DNA of 7,823 nt from Lysobacterales bacterium (GTDB lineage Bacteria > Pseudomonadota > Gammaproteobacteria > Xanthomonadales > SZUA-36): assembly GCA_013213875.1 (NCBI GenBank), contig JABSSV010000199.1:1-7823 (forward strand), in the 5' to 3' direction. Of the stretch, positions 6,195 through 7,823 are shown in pieces. Under the pieces are notes generated by a model. The model was not told the DNA's origin. It ran no database searches and saw only the letters and a list, made by a program, of their open reading frames with translations. The first letter of the stretch is position 1; each line of letters begins with the position of its first letter. A program made the translations under genes and the position numbers.

Positions 6195-7823
6195 TACATT
6201 TCCTCCGGTGCGGAGATGCCGAGCAGGGCGAGGCCATTGCGCAGCACCACGCGGACCGCGGCGATCAGATTCAGCCGGGCGTTACGCAGGTTTTCATCAT
6301 CAACCAGGAACTGGTGGGCGTTGTAATAACCATGAAAGTCGTTGGCCAGATCGCTCAGATAGTGGGCCAGCAAATGCGGTGCGCGCAGTCTCGCCGCTGA
6401 GTCGATCAGCTCCGGGAAGCGGCTGGTAGCGCGCATAAGCCGCAGTTCCCGGTCTTCCTGCAGCAGGTTGAGCGCCGCCTCGCCAATGGCCGTGTTGTGG
6501 GTCAGGTCCATGCCCTCCAGCGTGCGATAGACGCTGCAGATGCGCGCGTGGGCGTACTGGATGTAGTAGACCGGGTTTTCGTTGCTGTTGGACTTGGCCA
6601 GATCCAGGTCGAAATCCAGATGCTGGTCATGGGAGCGCATGACGTAGAAAAAGCGCGCTGCATCGGACCCGACTTCTTCACGCAGTTCCCGCAGCGTGAT
6701 GAACTGGCCGGAGCGGGTCGACATGGGCACCTTTTCGCCGTCGCGATAGAGCACGGCGAACTGCACCAGCAGGATTTCCAGCCGCTCCGGATCTTCGCCG
6801 AGCCCCTTGGCGGCAGCCTTGAGGCGCGCCACATAGCCGTGGTGATCCGCACCAAATACGTACACGGCCCGGTCAAAGCCGCGTTCCAGCTTGTTCAGAA
6901 AATAGGCAATATCAGAGGCGAAGTAGGTGGTCCTGCCATTTTCACGCACCACCACGCGGTCCTTCTCATCGCCCAGTGTTGAGGCGCGGAACCAGGTGGC
7001 GCCGTCCTGTTCGTAGAGATGGCCGTTTTCGCGCAGACGCTCAATGGCATGGTTGATGGCATCGCTGGCCTCCAGGCCGGCTTCCGAGAACCAGCGGTCG
7101 AAGACCACACCGAACTCTTCCAGATCCTGCTCAATATCCGACAGATTGCTGTCCAGGGCCGCATCGAAAAACACGCGATAGCCCGCATCGCCCATAAGCG
7201 TGCGTGCGCGGGCAATCAGGGCGTCGATATGCTGTTCCTTGTCCCCATCCTGGCTGCCATCCGGTGGTAGACCGTCTTCTACTTCCAGGGCCGTGAACCG
7301 GAACTTGTCGCCGCTGTTCTGGCGCACCGTGCGCGCGATATCGAAGATGTAGTCACCCTGGTATCCATTGTCCGGAAAGCGTTGACGCTCACCGCACAGC
7401 TCCAGATAGCGCAGCCACACACTGACCGCGAGGATGTCCATCTGGCGACCATTGTCATTGACGTAGTACTCGCGTTGTACCGTATGCCCTGCTGCCTGCA
7501 GGATGCCGGACAGGCTGGCCCCATAGGCCGCGCCGCGGCCGTGTCCCACATGCAGTGGTCCGGTCGGATTGGCCGATACGTACTCCACGGTGATGCGGCG
7601 TTCTTTGTCCACCGGTTCCTGACCGAACTGCTCGCCCTGCTTGAGTGCGTCCTTGATCACGGCGGTCAAGGCGAAGTGGGTCAGAAAAAAGTTGATGAAA
7701 CCCGGGCCGGCGATTTCCGTCTTTTCGACCTGACGTGACCGGGGCAGGCGATCAATGATCTCCTGCGCCAGTTCACGGGGCGGCTTGCCTGCGACGCGCG
7801 CCAGTACCATGGCCAGATTGGAG
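6194..7823 (-). CDS. argS: Arginyl-tRNA synthetase, 5'-truncated by window edge
   Basis: A class I aminoacyl-tRNA synthetase that charges tRNA-Arg with arginine in the cytoplasm. 542 residues are visible. The frame continues past the Met codon at 7810-7808 (upstream codons read SNLA, giving the family's NLAM block), so that Met is internal and roughly 40-45 N-terminal residues lie outside the window. Counting from it: the end of the N-terminal additional domain with EIAGPGFINFF (32-42), the ATP-binding HIGH motif as HVGH (87-90) in SANPTGPLHVGHGRGAA, the KMSKS-equivalent loop as VPMSTRSG (361-368), and the anticodon-binding domain with NENPVYYIQYAHAR (410-423) and a C-terminal DALR-type helical part (about 415-538). 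All parts look intact. The gene is followed, with a one-base overlap, by the SPOR gene. Confidence 0.97.
   Translation of the reverse strand, partial: SNLAMVLARVAGKPPRELAQEIIDRLPRSRQVEKTEIAGPGFINFFLTHFALTAVIKDALKQGEQFGQEPVDKERRITVEYVSANPTGPLHVGHGRGAAYGASLSGILQAAGHTVQREYYVNDNGRQMDILAVSVWLRYLELCGERQRFPDNGYQGDYIFDIARTVRQNSGDKFRFTALEVEDGLPPDGSQDGDKEQHIDALIARARTLMGDAGYRVFFDAALDSNLSDIEQDLEEFGVVFDRWFSEAGLEASDAINHAIERLRENGHLYEQDGATWFRASTLGDEKDRVVVRENGRTTYFASDIAYFLNKLERGFDRAVYVFGADHHGYVARLKAAAKGLGEDPERLEILLVQFAVLYRDGEKVPMSTRSGQFITLRELREEVGSDAARFFYVMRSHDQHLDFDLDLAKSNSNENPVYYIQYAHARICSVYRTLEGMDLTHNTAIGEAALNLLQEDRELRLMRATSRFPELIDSAARLRAPHLLAHYLSDLANDFHGYYNAHQFLVDDENLRNARLNLIAAVRVVLRNGLALLGISAPEEM
6202..6206 (-). 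promoter_or_regulatory. Ribosome binding site fixing the GTG start of the SPOR gene
   Basis: Read on the minus strand, GGAGG lies inside the last codons of argS, 7 bases before the GTG at 6194-6192. The nearby ATG (6199-6197) is the last codon of argS and is followed at once by its stop, so it cannot start the SPOR frame. The strong site and the TAGTG overlap support GTG as the real start, with translation coupled to argS. Confidence 0.75.

Noticed and set aside
6497..6982. Plus-strand open frame inside argS
   Set aside because: Complement of conserved argS coding sequence; no independent evidence for a gene.
7808..7810. Met codon as the argS start
   Set aside because: The frame stays open to the window edge, and the upstream codons (SNLA) complete the conserved NLAM block of ArgS; the known family length also requires about 40-45 more residues.

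Overview
The window is wall-to-wall protein coding, with no intergenic gap anywhere. GC content looks high (roughly 60-65% by eye). The gene content and the argS-SPOR gene pair point to a high-GC gammaproteobacterium (a Pseudomonas/Alcanivorax/Marinobacter-like background is plausible). I cannot name a genus from sequence alone.

Left part, + strand, positions 1-5643: five head-to-tail genes in which every stop overlaps the next start (4, 8, 4 and 7 bases). In order they are a DUF58 protein (5' end outside the window), a DUF4381 membrane protein, a von Willebrand factor A (VWA) membrane protein (BatA), a second VWA membrane protein fused to a TPR segment and an acidic/Gln-rich tail (BatB, or a BatB-BatC fusion), and a BatD-type secreted or membrane-anchored protein. 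This is the Bat ('Bacteroides aerotolerance') operon layout that normally follows a MoxR AAA+ ATPase gene. That ATPase would lie just upstream of base 1 and is not visible here.

Right part, - strand, positions 5640-7823: argS (arginyl-tRNA synthetase, 5' end beyond the right edge), then a small membrane-anchored SPOR-domain protein whose GTG start overlaps the argS stop by one base. The SPOR gene and batD converge, and their stop codons overlap by four bases in the palindrome CTAG.

How the genes may work together (inference from topology and family knowledge): DUF58 and the unseen MoxR ATPase would sit in the cytoplasm. DUF4381 would be anchored with its main domain in the cytoplasm. BatA and BatB would present their VWA domains, and BatB its TPR segment, to the periplasm. 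BatD would have a large periplasmic part and a helical cytoplasmic tail. Together they look like an envelope-spanning assembly linking a cytoplasmic ATPase to periplasmic metal-dependent adhesion domains. The biochemical target of such systems is not settled. I see no mobile element, CRISPR array, RNA gene or clearly foreign segment. The system is a known but poorly understood family rather than a wholly new one. The most unusual details are a signal-peptide-like junction inside the BatB/TPR fusion, an A-rich slip-prone stretch at the batB/batD overlap, and a hairpin-like inverted repeat over the convergent stops.
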